This document shows positions 5,628-6,376 of a stretch of DNA of 6,376 bases, piece after piece (position 1 is the stretch's first letter; each line of letters opens with the position of its first letter). The position numbers and the translations under genes were made by a program. Source of the stretch: an uncultured Collinsella sp. (GTDB lineage Bacteria > Actinomycetota > Coriobacteriia > Coriobacteriales > Coriobacteriaceae). The notes below the pieces were generated by a model that did no database searches, was not told where the DNA came from, and worked only from the letters and a program-made list of their open reading frames with translations. The stretch spans positions 1 to 6,376 of the forward strand of contig URZB01000091.1 of NCBI GenBank assembly GCA_900552295.1, read 5' to 3'.

Positions 5628-6376
5628 TTAGCCCAGCAGGCTCAGGCCAACAGAGATAAACGCCAGGATAACGCCGACGATAGACTCGCCGCCCAGCAGG
5701 CCGCTGGCGACAACCAGGCCCTGCTCCTGGAAGGCAGCATCCTTGGCGGCCTTCTCCTCGTCCGAAAGACCGGCGGCGGCGTCGCGGTGCGCGGCCCACT
5801 TGTCGTAGGCGAGTTTGACGCAGGAGCCCAGGAAAGCCGTGAGCGACATATAGAACGGCAGGTACACGCCCAGGCCGATCATCATGGCCGGAATGCCGAG
5901 CCAGTACATGACGATGCCGGCGATAAAGCCGCCTGCGAACCACGGCACGCTCGGGATGCCCGAGACCATGGTGGCGACCACGCTTGCCTGCGCGGCAACG
6001 AAGCTCTTGTCGGGGCCGAAGGCGTCCGGACCATAGGCGGTGACGAGCGCGACCATGACGGCGGCGGCGACCAGGGCGCCCACGATGCCGCCGATGGCCT
6101 GGCCAACCCACTGTGCGCGCGGGTTGGTGCCCAGCACGGCGCCGGCCTTAAAGTCGTTCATGACGTCGCCCGCAAGGCCACACGCCACGGCCACGATGCC
6201 GGCGATAAAGAACAGCTTGACCTGGGCGATCTGTGCAAAGGCCGCCACGATGAGCATGACGATGAGGCCAAAGATCTCCATGGGGTCGATGCCCGTCTGG
6301 CCGCAGCTCTGCGCGCTCATGATGGTGGTGACAAAGGTGAACAGCGTGACGATGACGGCCGGAACGGGGCCAAGGT
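5628..6376 (-). CDS. OPT family oligopeptide/metal-chelate transporter, C-terminal part (5'-truncated by window end)
   Basis: The frame is open from the window edge at 6376 to TAA at 5630-5628, giving about 248 visible residues. The ATG at 6320 is internal: the codons before it (LGPVPAVIVTLFTFVTTI) form part of a membrane helix, so the gene continues outside the window. Family-typical stretches are SAQSCGQTGIDPMEIFGL, CGLAGDVMNDFKAGAVLGTNP, the long hydrophobic helices around GGIVGALVAAAVM, MIGLGVYLPFYMS, and a final QGLVVASGLLGGESIVGV before a last membrane helix. OPT proteins are proton-coupled symporters of oligopeptides or metal chelates in the cytoplasmic membrane, usually over 500 residues with 12-16 helices; five to six helices are seen here. 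A charged, alanine-rich linker (DKWAAHRDAAAGLSDEEKAA) lies before the last helices. The substrate cannot be told from this part. A strong terminator follows the stop. Confidence 0.88.
   Translation of the reverse strand, partial: LGPVPAVIVTLFTFVTTIMSAQSCGQTGIDPMEIFGLIVMLIVAAFAQIAQVKLFFIAGIVAVACGLAGDVMNDFKAGAVLGTNPRAQWVGQAIGGIVGALVAAAVMVALVTAYGPDAFGPDKSFVAAQASVVATMVSGIPSVPWFAGGFIAGIVMYWLGIPAMMIGLGVYLPFYMSLTAFLGSCVKLAYDKWAAHRDAAAGLSDEEKAAKDAAFQEQGLVVASGLLGGESIVGVILAFISVGLSLLG

Noticed and set aside
5413..6111. In-frame upstream extension of the DUF389 gene to give 612 residues
   Set aside because: The extension is arginine/glycine-rich, overlaps the OPT gene in another frame and crosses the OPT terminator. 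The ATG at 5412 has a ribosome-binding site and begins family-like sequence.

Overview
The window looks like a piece of a metagenome- or isolate-derived contig from a GC-rich gut actinobacterium of the class Coriobacteriia, most likely Collinsella or a close relative. That placement is an inference from codon use (strong G/C third positions) and gene content: a 2-hydroxyacyl-CoA dehydratase activase-type protein, an aryl-sulfate sulfotransferase remnant, a DUF389 membrane protein and an OPT-family transporter. No rRNA, tRNA, CRISPR array or complete insertion sequence is visible.

Layout. Bases 1-15 are the end of the Tn5/Nextera transposase mosaic end, so the contig starts in library adapter and the first gene is 5'-truncated. 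Bases 16-1572 (+) encode the C-terminal part of a large dehydratase activase-related protein and end at a textbook intrinsic terminator. Bases 1573-1988 hold no convincing gene. They contain an unusual pair of inverted ~50-nt units (1690-1739 and 1768-1819), followed by the upstream region of a complete 3-hydroxyacyl-CoA dehydrogenase gene (1989-2948, +). A weak hairpin follows, then the C-terminal third or so of an aryl-sulfate sulfotransferase with no proper start (about 3037-3507, +), which I read as a gene remnant. Next come a 12-codon leader ORF with a good ribosome-binding site (3658-3696) and, one base later, an unrecognised small membrane-anchored protein (3698-4147, +). A hairpin at 4168-4198 separates this from the convergent minus-strand genes: a DUF389 membrane protein (4273-5412, -) with its own predicted promoter, and the C-terminal part of an OPT-family transporter (5628 to the window end, -) with a strong terminator.

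How the parts fit. The activase-type protein and the hydroxyacyl-CoA dehydrogenase could both act in CoA-thioester fermentation chemistry, but a terminator and a 416-nt gap separate them, so they are not one operon. The minus-strand genes are two separate transcription units of membrane proteins. I see no defence system or other multi-gene novel system. The points most worth a second look are the adapter-derived start, the inverted-unit element, the EF-hand-like loop in the DUF389 protein, the leader ORF abutting the small membrane protein, and the decayed sulfotransferase.
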